The position numbers were made by a program, and so were the translations under genes. This document shows positions 18,584 through 28,088 of a DNA stretch of 44,843 nucleotides, piece after piece; within the stretch, counting starts at the first letter, position 1, and each line of letters opens with the position of its first letter. Origin of the DNA: an uncultured Bacteroidales bacterium (GTDB lineage Bacteria; Bacteroidota; Bacteroidia; Bacteroidales; P3); NCBI GenBank assembly GCA_905233475.1, contig CAJOEN010000014.1, positions 1 to 44,843 of the forward strand, read 5' to 3'. The notes under the pieces are model-generated. The model ran no database searches, was not told where the DNA came from, and saw nothing but the letters and a program-made list of their open reading frames with translations.

Positions 18584-19717
18584 ATGCGAATTAAAGTATT
18601 TATCGCCGCATTTTGCGCACTAACACTGGCAACAAATTTCGCCTTGGCCGAAAACGACACTACATCTACATCTGCCACAAAAGAAGAAAACGCCAATAAG
18701 GAATTTAACCCGGGTGCCGAAATTATAGAACACATCTCCGACGCTCACGAATGGCATATAATGACCTTACCAAACGAAAAACATATTTCCATTCCGTTGC
18801 CAATAATTCTTTACAACACAAAAGAAGGCAAACTTGACGTGTTTATGTCCTCAAAGTTTCACCACGGCGAAGAAGCCTACAAAGGATACACCCTTGTCGG
18901 TGGCGGCACCGAAGCCCAAGAGATAGTCTACGCCGACGAGAACGGCAAGCCTGAAGTGGATGAGTCCGGTGCTTTCGTGAAACCTTTGGATTTTTCCATC
19001 ACAAAAGTGGCTGTTTCGGTTATGATTGCCTCCCTGATTCTGCTATTGCTACTATTCGGAGTGAAACGCAGTTGCATAAAAAATGCAGGCAAAGCCCCGA
19101 AGGGATTGCAGTCGCTTATGGAAATTCTCATCCTGTTTATCCGCGACGGCGTAGTGATTCCCATCATTGGCGAAAAGCACTACCAACGCTACCTGCCTTA
19201 CATACTCACTCTTTTCCTTTTCATTTTCTTGTGTAACATTTTAGGTCTTGTACCTTTCTTCCCGGGTGGCGTAAACGTAACAGGAAACATAGCTGTAACC
19301 GGCGTTCTGGCAATAATTACATTCTTCATCACCACTTTTTCGGGCAACAAACACTACTGGAAAGACATTTTCAATACTCCGGGCGTGCCTTGGTGGTTAA
19401 AAATCCCAATTCCCATAATGCCTTTGGTAGAGTTTGTAGGTATGTTTACCAAGCCTTTCGTGCTTATGGTCCGACTGTTTGCCAACATCACCGCAGGACA
19501 CATAGTTACCCTCGGCTTCATTTTCCTGATATTCATTTTCGGAAACACAATGTCGGCCGGCGTAGGATTCGGCGTATCGCCCGTGTCCATAATCTTCAGT
19601 CTGTTTATCAGCGCTTTGGAATGCCTTGTAGCTTTCATCCAAGCATACGTTTTCGCAATGCTGTCGGCGCTGTACATTGGCATGGCTGTACACAACCCTG
19701 AAGAAGAACATGCATAG
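18584..19717 (+). CDS. atpB: ATP synthase F0 subunit a
   Basis: The stator subunit of the F0 motor, which carries the two proton (or Na+) half-channels next to the c-ring in the inner membrane. At 377 residues it has the long N-terminal extension typical of Bacteroidetes, beginning with a signal-peptide-like stretch (1-22). Five or six membrane helices follow from about 140. The essential Arg is R297 in 'LMVRLFANITAGH', and the last helix has 'ECLVAFIQAYVFAMLSALYI'. It is flanked by an RHH-like gene and pgk. No c subunit, b subunit or F1 gene follows within the window, although in Bacteroidetes atpB normally heads atpE-F-H-A-G. The protein itself looks intact. Confidence 0.96.
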   Translation: MRIKVFIAAFCALTLATNFALAENDTTSTSATKEENANKEFNPGAEIIEHISDAHEWHIMTLPNEKHISIPLPIILYNTKEGKLDVFMSSKFHHGEEAYKGYTLVGGGTEAQEIVYADENGKPEVDESGAFVKPLDFSITKVAVSVMIASLILLLLLFGVKRSCIKNAGKAPKGLQSLMEILILFIRDGVVIPIIGEKHYQRYLPYILTLFLFIFLCNILGLVPFFPGGVNVTGNIAVTGVLAIITFFITTFSGNKHYWKDIFNTPGVPWWLKIPIPIMPLVEFVGMFTKPFVLMVRLFANITAGHIVTLGFIFLIFIFGNTMSAGVGFGVSPVSIIFSLFISALECLVAFIQAYVFAMLSALYIGMAVHNPEEEHA

Positions 19718-19727
19718 TATATAGTAT

Positions 19728-19767
19728 GTTGAATTGTTGAACTGTTTAGTTGTTGAATTGTTCTGTT
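19728..19767. repeat. Octamer tandem array, unit about GTTGAATT
   Basis: Five 8-base units in phase: GTTGAATT, GTTGAACT, GTTTAGTT, GTTGAATT, GTTCTGTT. The array begins 11 bases after the atpB stop codon. It resembles the heptamer arrays elsewhere in the window but with a period of 8. Confidence 0.65.
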
Positions 19768-19775
19768 TAAGGCTA

Positions 19776-19808
19776 TTTGAAAGCATGTCAGGCATTTCAA
19801 CATATTTG
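19776..19808 (+). promoter_or_regulatory. Candidate pgk promoter
   Basis: TTTG (19776-19779), 21 bases, then CATATTTG (19801-19808), one base away from the -7 consensus. It would give a leader of about 100 bases before the pgk ATG at 19918. No better match is found in the atpB-pgk gap. Confidence 0.45.
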
Positions 19809-19917
19809 AAAAAACAGATAATGTAATAGCAAATAAACAAAGGATTTTAAAGTTAGAAATAAACTGCTTTGAAGTCCTTTTTAATTCATAAATAATTCCA
19901 CAAAAAACAGATGAATC

Positions 19918-21105
19918 ATGAAATGTCTTAAAGACGAAAACTTCGAAGGGCAAAGAGTGCTGTTGCGCGTGGATTTCAACGTACCCACCGATGAAAACGG
20001 CAACATAACCGACGACACCCGCATACGGAAGTCGTTTCCCACAATGCAAAAACTTATCAACGACGGTGCAAAAACCATCATTATGTCGCACCTTGGCCGT
20101 CCAAAGGGAGCTTTCGACGAAAAATACTCGCTGAAAAACGTCGCCAAACGCATCTCCGAAATCATTGGAAAGGAAGTACTGTTTACACAATCGCTTCTTG
20201 GCGAGGAAGTTACCAATATGGTAAACAATATGAAAAACGGCGATGTAATGTTGCTTGAGAACATACGTTTCTACAAAGGCGAGACCGACGGCGACATGGA
20301 ATTTGCCAAAGAGCTTGCCAAACTGGGCGACGCTTACGTAAACAACGCTTTCGGCACAGTACACCGCGACCACGCTTCGGTATCATTGCTGGCCGAACTG
20401 TTCCCCGACAATCACTATTTTGGATTCCTGATGGAACGTGAAGTGGAGAACCTCAGCTACCTGCTTGGCACCCCAAAACGCCCTTTCACAGCCATCATCG
20501 GCGGCTCCAAAATTTCCAGCAAAATCGACGTGCTCGAAAACCTTATTCCAAAGGTTGATAACATGATTATTGGCGGCGGTATGCGTTACACCTTCACCAA
20601 AGCCATGGGCGGAAAAATTGGCAAATCCATACACGAGGACGACAAACTCGACGTTGCTCTTGACCTTGTGGAGAAAATGAAAAAACACAACGTAAACCTC
20701 TATTTACCAATAGATTGCATAGTTGTGGACGAATTCAGCAACGACGCGAACACCCAATTGGTGAAAGGCGACGAAATTCCTGATGACTGGGAAGCTGTAG
20801 ACTGCGGCTCCGAGAGCATAGAGCTTTTCCGCGAGGTGATACTGAAATCGCAGACAATACTGTGGAACGGTCCTATGGGCGTGTTCGAGATGCCCAACTT
20901 TGCCAAAGGCACTTTCGGCGTGGCCGAAGCAGTGGCCGAAGCTACACAAAACGGTGCTTTCTCCGTGGCCGGCGGCGGCGACTCCATCTCGGCTCTGCAA
21001 CAACTCAATATGACCGACAAACTGTCGTTCATCTCCACAGGCGGCGGTGCCATGCTCGAATTCCTCTCGGGAATAGAGCTTCCGGGACTGAAATACATGA
21101 AATAA
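19918..21105 (+). CDS. pgk: Phosphoglycerate kinase
   Basis: PGK transfers the acyl phosphate of 1,3-bisphosphoglycerate to ADP in glycolysis. The protein is 395 residues, normal for bacteria. The N-terminal substrate domain shows 'LLRVDFNVP' and the basic-patch motif 'SHLGRPKG'. The nucleotide domain shows 'FTAIIGGSKISSKI', 'WNGPMGVFE' and the C-terminal 'GGGDSISAL' and 'STGGGAMLEFLSG'. All expected blocks are present. A strong terminator follows, and a candidate promoter lies upstream. Confidence 0.98.
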   Translation: MKCLKDENFEGQRVLLRVDFNVPTDENGNITDDTRIRKSFPTMQKLINDGAKTIIMSHLGRPKGAFDEKYSLKNVAKRISEIIGKEVLFTQSLLGEEVTNMVNNMKNGDVMLLENIRFYKGETDGDMEFAKELAKLGDAYVNNAFGTVHRDHASVSLLAELFPDNHYFGFLMEREVENLSYLLGTPKRPFTAIIGGSKISSKIDVLENLIPKVDNMIIGGGMRYTFTKAMGGKIGKSIHEDDKLDVALDLVEKMKKHNVNLYLPIDCIVVDEFSNDANTQLVKGDEIPDDWEAVDCGSESIELFREVILKSQTILWNGPMGVFEMPNFAKGTFGVAEAVAEATQNGAFSVAGGGDSISALQQLNMTDKLSFISTGGGAMLEFLSGIELPGLKYMK

Positions 21106-21126
21106 CCAACACAACTAATAACAATT

Positions 21127-21155
21127 AAAAGGGCTGTCGGCTGATAGCCCTTTTT
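21127..21155 (+). terminator. Rho-independent terminator after pgk
   Basis: AAAAGGGCT (21127-21135) pairs perfectly with AGCCCTTTT (21146-21154), and the loop can extend the stem by a few pairs. A T run follows. It ends only 14 bases before the next start codon (21169), so incomplete termination could feed the YgiQ gene; no separate promoter is visible for that gene. Confidence 0.85.
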
Positions 21156-21168
21156 CATATAAATAAAA

Positions 21169-22953
21169 ATGAGCGGATTTCTGCCAATAACTGCCGACGA
21201 GCTGAAACGCCTTGGCTGGGACTATGTGGATGTGATAATGGTGTCCGGCGACGCCTACGTAGATCATCCCAGTTTCGGCCATGCCGTGATAGGACGTTGC
21301 CTTGAGGCGGCAGGATTCCGTGTGGCCATCTTGCCCCAGCCCAACTGGCGCGACGACCTGCGCGATTTCCGCAAATTAGGCAGGCCACGACTCTATTTCG
21401 GCGTAACCTCGGGCTGCATGGACAGCATGGTGAACCACTACACCGCCGCCCGTCGTATGCGTACCAACGACGCCTACACCCCGGGAGGACAGGCAGGGTT
21501 CCGTCCCGACTACGCTACATACGTGTACACACGAATTCTGAAACAGATTTTCCCCGACACCCCAGTTGTGATAGGCGGCATAGAAGCCTCCATGCGGCGT
21601 TTTTCGCACTACGACTACTGGAGCGACACGCTGAAACCATCAATACTGTCCGAAATCCCGGCCGACCTGCTTGTGTATGGCATGGGAGAAAAAATAATGG
21701 TGCAGATTGCCGAAGGCCTCCGCGACGGGAAAAGCATAGAGGATATGCGCAAGCTTCCGCAAATTGGCTACATATCCACCACCCTGCCCGACTACGACGG
21801 CGACACAATAAAACTGCACCCACATGAGGCATGTCTGAAAGACAAGTTCAAACAGGCACAGAATTTTCACCATATAGAGCTGGAAAGCAACAAGATAGAG
21901 GCAAGCCGTATTATACAGGCCGTTGGCGGGAAATGTGTTGTGGTGAATCCTCCCGACGAGCCTTTCAGCCAAGCCGACATCGACCACAGTTTCGACCTGC
22001 CATATATGCGCCAGCCACATCCCAAATACGCCAGACGCGGAGCAATACCCGCTTTCGAGATGATAAAATTCTCTGTAAACACCCATCGCGGCTGTTTCGG
22101 AGGATGTTCGTTCTGCACAATATCGGCTCACCAAGGCAAGCAGGTGGTGAGCAGAAGCGAAAAATCGGTGCTGGAAGAGATTAAACTCCTAACACAAAAA
22201 CCTGATTTCAAGGGAGTTATAACCGACTTGGGCGGTCCTTCCGCCAATATGTACCGCATGGGGGGCAAAAATAAGGAACTATGCCGCAAATGCAGCCGTT
22301 ACTCGTGCATACACCCCACCCATTGCAAAAACCTCGACAGCGACCATACTCCGCTTATAGAACTTTGCGACAAAGCAGCGGCTGTAAAGGGAGTTAGGCA
22401 CCTGTTTATAGGCAGCGGCATACGCTATGACCTCTTTACAGAACAGAATGCAGGCTACCGCTACTGGGAAAACGTTGTACGCAAACATGTGTCGGGAAGA
22501 TTGAAAGTCGCTCCCGAACACACATCCGAAAAAGTGCTGCAATGTATGCGAAAACCATCTTTCAAACTGTTTGGCGACATCAAGCGGCGTTTCGACGACA
22601 TCTGCCGCCGCAACGGGCTAAACCAACAACTTGTGCCGTATTTCATTTCCTCGCACCCATCTTGCACTTTGCGCGACATGGCACAACTTGCCGTAACCAT
22701 GAAAGGGCTTGGCTACCGATTGGAACAAATTCAGGATTTTACACCTACCCCAATGACACTCTCAACCGAGATGTACTACACCGGCTACAATCCGGCGACA
22801 ATGGAAAAAGTGTTTGTAGCGCGCCACCCCAACGAAAAACGCGAGCAAAACCGCATGTTTTTCTGGTACAAACCCGAAAACCGCAATGCCATACGCCAAT
22901 CGCTTGCAAAATCGCACAACGAGGAGTTTATACGGAAACTATTTCAGAATTAG
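21169..22953 (+). CDS. YgiQ-family radical SAM protein
   Basis: A 594-residue member of the UPF0313/YgiQ family. The radical SAM cluster motif is C309-x3-C313-x2-C316 in 'HRGCFGGCSFCTISAHQG', which binds a 4Fe-4S cluster to cleave SAM. The N-terminal part ('FLPITADELKRLGWDYVDVI', 'SGDAYVDHPSF') and the C-terminal part ('PTPMTLSTEMYYTGYNP') are diagnostic of the family. A further Cys group ('CRKCSRYSCIHPTHC') may hold another metal. The substrate of YgiQ proteins is not known to me. It starts 14 bases after the pgk terminator and has no visible promoter of its own. Confidence 0.93.
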   Translation: MSGFLPITADELKRLGWDYVDVIMVSGDAYVDHPSFGHAVIGRCLEAAGFRVAILPQPNWRDDLRDFRKLGRPRLYFGVTSGCMDSMVNHYTAARRMRTNDAYTPGGQAGFRPDYATYVYTRILKQIFPDTPVVIGGIEASMRRFSHYDYWSDTLKPSILSEIPADLLVYGMGEKIMVQIAEGLRDGKSIEDMRKLPQIGYISTTLPDYDGDTIKLHPHEACLKDKFKQAQNFHHIELESNKIEASRIIQAVGGKCVVVNPPDEPFSQADIDHSFDLPYMRQPHPKYARRGAIPAFEMIKFSVNTHRGCFGGCSFCTISAHQGKQVVSRSEKSVLEEIKLLTQKPDFKGVITDLGGPSANMYRMGGKNKELCRKCSRYSCIHPTHCKNLDSDHTPLIELCDKAAAVKGVRHLFIGSGIRYDLFTEQNAGYRYWENVVRKHVSGRLKVAPEHTSEKVLQCMRKPSFKLFGDIKRRFDDICRRNGLNQQLVPYFISSHPSCTLRDMAQLAVTMKGLGYRLEQIQDFTPTPMTLSTEMYYTGYNPATMEKVFVARHPNEKREQNRMFFWYKPENRNAIRQSLAKSHNEEFIRKLFQN

Positions 22954-23019
22954 AGCCCAACCCAAAAGCCCTGATATATCATTGATATTGTGTCGATTAG
23001 CAACCCACACCACTTTTTA

Positions 23020-23928
23020 TTACCAAAAATTATCAATCGGTTGCACTTTCTTGTTTTTTGCACCAAAAATACCCAACCCTCCTCTGATGTTGGTAAAAAC
23101 CTGTACCGGCTCTGTGAAGGGGTTGTTTTGCGTGTTGTAATAGTTGTTGAGGGTGGAGAAGTATTTGTAAAGGCTTTCGCTAATCGACGCTACTTCAACA
23201 TAATACAAATTGTCTGTGTAGATAATCCCCTCAAATTCTATGGTAAGTATACAGGTGTCGCCGCTGAAATTGCGGGCTGGAAAAAGCAAATACTTACCTT
23301 CGTTAATAGTCGGGAAATCGCTATTAGAGAGCATCAGCCTTGAATCGTTGCACGAGATGCGTTCATATCCGACATTATTCCAATCCAAATCATTGGTTGA
23401 ATCATTATAAAAATTACTATAAACCGAAATTTTGTAGTAGGTGTTGCTTGGGTCGTTGTTCAAAAACTTTAATGTGAACGATTTTATATTTACATCTCCA
23501 TCTGTCCATTTATAACAAGCATTGCAAATCAATGGCTTAGCAGGCATTTTTAAGGTTTCGGTGGTGATGGTGCCAAATTCCGGCATGGTAGCGGCAATGC
23601 TTATTCCATCTCCTGCGCCAATTGTATATATCGGCACAATTGTTGCGTAAACTCCGTCCTTTTCATGTTGCATTGGTAATTCAGTGTCCTTCCATGTAAA
23701 CGTAATCTCGGCATTCTTAATCGGTGCAAATTTGCCATACCTAAGGAAGAAAAGACTTTTTGTGAGGTCGGCATACACAATGTCTTCATCGGCGTCCACC
23801 ACACAATTCAAAACGGGCAAAGGAGCAGTTTCCTCACCTGTAAAGTCCACTTCCTTTACACATGATGTAATACCAAATAACAAGCTAACAATCAGTAATT
23901 TAAAATATATTCTATTGTTTCTTTCCAT
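23020..23928 (-). CDS. DUF4249 outer-membrane lipoprotein
   Basis: A 302-residue predicted lipoprotein. The signal sequence ends with the lipobox 'FGITSC', placing the lipidated Cys at residue 23. The pattern after it ('LPVLNCVVDADEDIVYADLTKS', beta-rich with 'NAEITF') fits DUF4249. That family is almost always encoded directly beside a TonB-dependent receptor, and here too it follows one by 14 bases. The likely role is a surface or periplasmic partner of that receptor, comparable in position, though not in sequence, to SusD. The substrate is unknown. Last gene of the U32-TonB-DUF4249 operon. Confidence 0.8.
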   Translation of the reverse strand: MERNNRIYFKLLIVSLLFGITSCVKEVDFTGEETAPLPVLNCVVDADEDIVYADLTKSLFFLRYGKFAPIKNAEITFTWKDTELPMQHEKDGVYATIVPIYTIGAGDGISIAATMPEFGTITTETLKMPAKPLICNACYKWTDGDVNIKSFTLKFLNNDPSNTYYKISVYSNFYNDSTNDLDWNNVGYERISCNDSRLMLSNSDFPTINEGKYLLFPARNFSGDTCILTIEFEGIIYTDNLYYVEVASISESLYKYFSTLNNYYNTQNNPFTEPVQVFTNIRGGLGIFGAKNKKVQPIDNFW

Positions 23929-23942
23929 GTACGTTCCTCCTT

Positions 23943-26252
23943 TTAAAATTTGTAATTATAAGCAATTGTCGGAATTAACTGAAACACCGATAGTTGCTTC
24001 AGCTTGGTGCCGCCTGCGTTCTGATAGAGCATATAGGGGTTCTGCCGGTTGTAAGCGTTGTAAACACTGATGTTTATTGTGCGTTCGCCGTGTTTTAGTT
24101 TGCGGTTGAAATTGGCGCTGAGGTCAAGGCGATGGTAATTGGGCATTCGGTAGTTGTTGCGTTTTTCAACATAAGTGATGTAGCCATAATCATAGCCTTC
24201 CAAGGGCTTGAATTTCTGCAATCCAAGTGTCATGGCGTTGCCCGTACTGAACACCCATGTGGCAGAAAGGTCGATTTTCTCATTCACCTTAAAGTTGAGC
24301 ACTATCGAAACGTCGTGCCTGCGGTCGTACTTGGCGGGGAACACCTCTCCGTTGTTCAGTGTCTGTCCTTCGCGGTCGAACTGCCGTTCCGACTTAGACC
24401 AAGTGTATGCCACCCATCCGGAAAGTCTGCCCACCGAGCGTTTTGCCATAAGTTCCACGCCATACGCCCAGCCGTTGCCACTGCACACCATATTGTCCCA
24501 AGAGTCGCCGGAAAACATATACGTGGCTCCGTCCTTGTATTCGATGATGTCGGTCATATACTTATAATAGCCTTCCACCGAAAATTCAACTATTTGTGGG
24601 ATATTATAGAAACCACCGACGGCAATCTGGTCGGAGGTCATGGGTTGCACCTTCTCGGTAGCCGGCACCCACAGGTCGTTGGGCATACTTACGTTGCTGT
24701 TCGAAAGCAGATGTATGTACTGTGTCATGTGGGCGTAACCCGTTTTGAACGAGAGATTTTCGTTGGCCAAATAACGCAGTCCCAAACGAGGCTGTACCGA
24801 CTGATAGGGCTTACCTTTGACAACAAAAGTGGTGTAATTGAGACCGATGTTAGCTTTGAGCCACGAAACAATATCCCAACTGTCCTCCACGTATGCGTTA
24901 AGCTCGTGGGCTATGGTTGGTTCGGCACCCATGTTGGTATCAAAATCGGTGCTTTTCAGCACAAGCACATCGGGTGTAAAAATATGGTAAGTGTATGTGG
25001 TTCCGAACTTTATACTGTGATTATCAAGCGGATGATAATCAAAATCGCCATGCAGTGCAATATCCTGAATACCAGACTTGTACTGAAATTCTATTTTTTC
25101 ACTGTCGTTGAAATCACTTATACTCATATCAAAAACGATATTGTTCTTATAGCGTGTGTACGAAGCAGTTATGTTAGAAAAAAGTTGTGGTGTCAGCATA
25201 TAGTTCCAACGCAAGGACGAAACTATGTTGCCCCACACATATCGCATTTCCATATCGCTGTAAATGCCATCCTTCATACCGATGGCGATAACATCGTTGC
25301 CGAGATAGAAAGAGCCGAACAAACGACTGCGGTCGGAGAACTTATGGGTTATTTTGGCATTGAGGTCGTAAAAATTGTAACCGGCGTCGATATCCGATTC
25401 GGAGAGCAGTTTTATGGCAGGACGTGTAAAAATATCGAGGTACGACCTGCGTGCCGAAAAATTGAAAGTAGTCTTTTCCTTGATGATAGGCCCTTCCACG
25501 TTCAATTTAGCCGAAATAGCACCTATGCTTGCCGAACCGTGATAGCTCTTGTCGTTGCCGTTGTTGGTGTAGATGTCGAGTACGCTGGACAGCCGTCCGC
25601 TGAAACGTGCCGGAAAACTGCCTTTATAGAGGGTAATGCTTTTTATGGCGTCGGGGTTGAAAGCCGAAAAAAAGCCGAAGGCGTGATCTACGTTGTACAT
25701 GGGTATTCCGTCGAGCAGATAGAGGTTTTCGTCGGGGCCGCCGCCACGCACATACATGCCTGTGGTGCCCTCGCCACCCGACTGCACGCCAGGCATAAGT
25801 TGCACTGTTTTAACCACATCGGCCTCGCCAAAAAGCACAGGCATGGATTTTATGTGTTCCAAGGGTATGTCCACAGCACTCATCTGCACACCTTTAAGGT
25901 CGTGTTCGCGCCCAGCGGTAACAACCACCTCATTAAGTCTGAGCGAACCTTGCAACCTGATATTCAACACTGTATCCTTTACCAAACGGAAAGCATGGCA
26001 CTGCGTTTGATAGCCAACATAAGAGACTTTCAGCGACACTTCGCCGGCAGGGAGCACGAGTGAAAAATAGCCGTATGCATTGGTTACCGTACCTTTGCCC
26101 GAAATACTATCGTAAATGGTGGCTCCGATAAGAGTTTCTCCGTTCGATACGTCGATAATAGTGCCGCTTACAGTATGACGCACAGCTGCATGGAGACTTG
26201 CAACCGACAAAAACGTCGCTATCAGCAATAATTTGTGAATGATATATTTCAT
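23943..26252 (-). CDS. TonB-dependent receptor with carboxypeptidase-like N-terminal domain
   Basis: A 769-residue outer-membrane transporter energised by TonB-ExbBD. Signal peptide at about 1-23; a carboxypeptidase-regulatory-like beta domain at about 28-108 ('VSGTIIDVSNGETLIGATIY'); a plug domain at about 115-230 with 'MYVRGGGPDENLYLLDGIP'; then a 22-strand-type barrel to the C-terminal aromatic 'YNYKF'. The ligand cannot be read from the sequence. The ATG overlaps the TGA of the upstream U32 gene (ATGA), so translation is probably coupled, and the DUF4249 lipoprotein follows. It belongs to the receptor class that pairs with DUF4249 rather than SusC/SusD. Confidence 0.93.
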   Translation of the reverse strand: MKYIIHKLLLIATFLSVASLHAAVRHTVSGTIIDVSNGETLIGATIYDSISGKGTVTNAYGYFSLVLPAGEVSLKVSYVGYQTQCHAFRLVKDTVLNIRLQGSLRLNEVVVTAGREHDLKGVQMSAVDIPLEHIKSMPVLFGEADVVKTVQLMPGVQSGGEGTTGMYVRGGGPDENLYLLDGIPMYNVDHAFGFFSAFNPDAIKSITLYKGSFPARFSGRLSSVLDIYTNNGNDKSYHGSASIGAISAKLNVEGPIIKEKTTFNFSARRSYLDIFTRPAIKLLSESDIDAGYNFYDLNAKITHKFSDRSRLFGSFYLGNDVIAIGMKDGIYSDMEMRYVWGNIVSSLRWNYMLTPQLFSNITASYTRYKNNIVFDMSISDFNDSEKIEFQYKSGIQDIALHGDFDYHPLDNHSIKFGTTYTYHIFTPDVLVLKSTDFDTNMGAEPTIAHELNAYVEDSWDIVSWLKANIGLNYTTFVVKGKPYQSVQPRLGLRYLANENLSFKTGYAHMTQYIHLLSNSNVSMPNDLWVPATEKVQPMTSDQIAVGGFYNIPQIVEFSVEGYYKYMTDIIEYKDGATYMFSGDSWDNMVCSGNGWAYGVELMAKRSVGRLSGWVAYTWSKSERQFDREGQTLNNGEVFPAKYDRRHDVSIVLNFKVNEKIDLSATWVFSTGNAMTLGLQKFKPLEGYDYGYITYVEKRNNYRMPNYHRLDLSANFNRKLKHGERTINISVYNAYNRQNPYMLYQNAGGTKLKQLSVFQLIPTIAYNYKF

Positions 26253-28084
26253 ATTTTAGGAAAAATTTGCATGCGACAGTTTTTACAGTCGAATTTGAGG
26301 GCAAAACGCCGTCCATTGTTCTCCAACACAAGCTCAGAGCGAAAATCCTTTGCAACTTGGTGTCGCACAAGGCATTGCCCCAGTTCGTAACGCAGGCAGT
26401 ATTTGGTGGTCATCAGCGGTTTGCCGTTATAGTCGGCAGTTTTTTCAAGACCGTATTCGGCATTCTCAACCCCATGCCGCCTGTAAAACTCCAACGCCTT
26501 ATGGTTGAGGATGTTCTCACTAAAATCGGCATTGTCTTTGAAATACGGCACATTGTTAGGTACAAACTGCACATCGACAGGATGAAACTTATGCAAACGC
26601 TGTGCGGCAAGCGTTTCGAGGCAGTCGCGACGAAGAGCGTTCAGCACCGAAGAGGGCACAAAAAAAGCCTCGCCACAACAGTTTTCGAAATCGGTAACCC
26701 TAAACACCGTGTCGCCCGTTTTACAAAGCTGTGTCTCAATGGTTTGCAACGCTTTTTCGTATTGCAGGGCTTTCTGCTTTTCACAATCCACTGTGGAGCA
26801 AGCATTTACACCATCCTCATCGGTAGCAAGCAACGAAAAACCGCTTTCTGTATCGGAGAAAACAAGTTTCACCCCCACCCTTCGCACCGCCGATTTGTCG
26901 GATTGCAGGACTTTTTCAAAATTATAGTCGTTGTTGCGATAAAGCAAGGCTCCGGCTTTAAGGTTTGCGGGCATATTGTTCGGAAAAATCCTGTCGTTAT
27001 CCACACGGTTCACTAAAAAGCCCTCCCACTGGCCATTTTCGCCTTTAAAGCAAAGTCCGTCGCCGGCGGTTATTGGCAAGGAAGTGCGGCACACAAGGCT
27101 TTTCGGCTCCACCCGTACCACCTTGCCAAGACGTTTGCCAATAGACTTTTGCGTGGTGAGCGAGGCCATAGGCTTGCGTTCTTTCAAAAAATAGTCGGTA
27201 AATCCGCGGTTGAAAGTGCGTTCCACATCGGGCGTAAACGAAAAAACGCAACTCCCCGACGAAGACTTACAAACACCGTCCCTGCCTTCCAAAAAGCCGT
27301 CTATCAGCTGACGGTAGTAGGCAGTAAGGTTTTTCACATAACCCAAATCTTTGAGCCTCCCCTCAATCTTAAACGAGCAAACGCCCGTTTTCACGTATTC
27401 CGCAATGTATTGCGAGGCATTGAAATCCTTTAGCGAAAGCAGGTGCTGATTGGCAACAAGTAGTTTATTTTCAGTATTATACAAATTATACGACGAGCGG
27501 CATGGTTGCGAGCATACGCCACGGTTGCCGCTACGTCCGTTGATATATTGGCTTAGGTAGCACTGTCCGCTAAGCGACACGCACAGAGCACCTTGCACAA
27601 AGCATTCAAGCTCGGCGGTGGTGTTGGCACGTATTTCGGCAATCTGCTCCAACGAAAGTTCGCGAGCAAGTATAATCCTCTGGAAACCAACATTTTCAAG
27701 AAACCTGATACGTTCCAGCGAATAGTTGTTCATTTGCGTGCTGGCGTGGAGCGCTATGGGTGGCAGGTCGGTCTCCAAAAGTCCGGGGTCTTGTATTATA
27801 ACTGCATCAACGCCAATATTATAGAACTGATGTACAAGACGGTTGGCCTCTTCCAGCTCGTCGTCGAAAAGAGAGGTGTTGAGAGCCACATGCACTTTGG
27901 CGGCGTAAAGATGGGCGTATTTCACAAGTGCCTCAATATCCTCTATGGGATTGCCCGCCGAAGCCCTTGCTCCAAAAGCCGGAGCACCGATATACACGGC
28001 ATCGGCACCGTGGTTTATGGCCTCTTTGCCAAACTGTAGGTTTTTGGCGGGCGAAAGAAGTTCTATAGTGCGTTGTTTACTCAA
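26249..28084 (-). CDS. U32 'peptidase' family protein, RlhA-like
   Basis: A 611-residue protein with the U32 opening 'IELLSPAKNLQFGKEAINHGADAVYIGAP'-type block (longest part 7-17 shown here as ELLSPAKN). The Cys cluster includes C168, C175, C191 and C195 in 'ALCVSLSGQC' and 'RGVCSQPC'. 'KIEGRLK' follows a fifth Cys (C236), and a C-terminal DUF3656-like extension is present. Members are annotated as collagenase-like peptidases, but E. coli RlhA of this family hydroxylates a 23S rRNA cytidine together with prephenate-derived chemistry; RNA modification is therefore the better guess. The only usable start is TTG at 28084; no ATG precedes the conserved block. A heptamer array abuts the start. Coupled to the TonB receptor by ATGA. 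Confidence 0.88.
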   Translation of the reverse strand: MSKQRTIELLSPAKNLQFGKEAINHGADAVYIGAPAFGARASAGNPIEDIEALVKYAHLYAAKVHVALNTSLFDDELEEANRLVHQFYNIGVDAVIIQDPGLLETDLPPIALHASTQMNNYSLERIRFLENVGFQRIILARELSLEQIAEIRANTTAELECFVQGALCVSLSGQCYLSQYINGRSGNRGVCSQPCRSSYNLYNTENKLLVANQHLLSLKDFNASQYIAEYVKTGVCSFKIEGRLKDLGYVKNLTAYYRQLIDGFLEGRDGVCKSSSGSCVFSFTPDVERTFNRGFTDYFLKERKPMASLTTQKSIGKRLGKVVRVEPKSLVCRTSLPITAGDGLCFKGENGQWEGFLVNRVDNDRIFPNNMPANLKAGALLYRNNDYNFEKVLQSDKSAVRRVGVKLVFSDTESGFSLLATDEDGVNACSTVDCEKQKALQYEKALQTIETQLCKTGDTVFRVTDFENCCGEAFFVPSSVLNALRRDCLETLAAQRLHKFHPVDVQFVPNNVPYFKDNADFSENILNHKALEFYRRHGVENAEYGLEKTADYNGKPLMTTKYCLRYELGQCLVRHQVAKDFRSELVLENNGRRFALKFDCKNCRMQIFPKI

Positions 28085-28088
28085 GAAA

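Noticed and set aside
24132..26063. 643-codon plus-strand open frame
   Set aside because: It is antisense to the TonB-dependent receptor, whose domains are clear. The translation is His/Val-rich without any family pattern; a codon-bias shadow.
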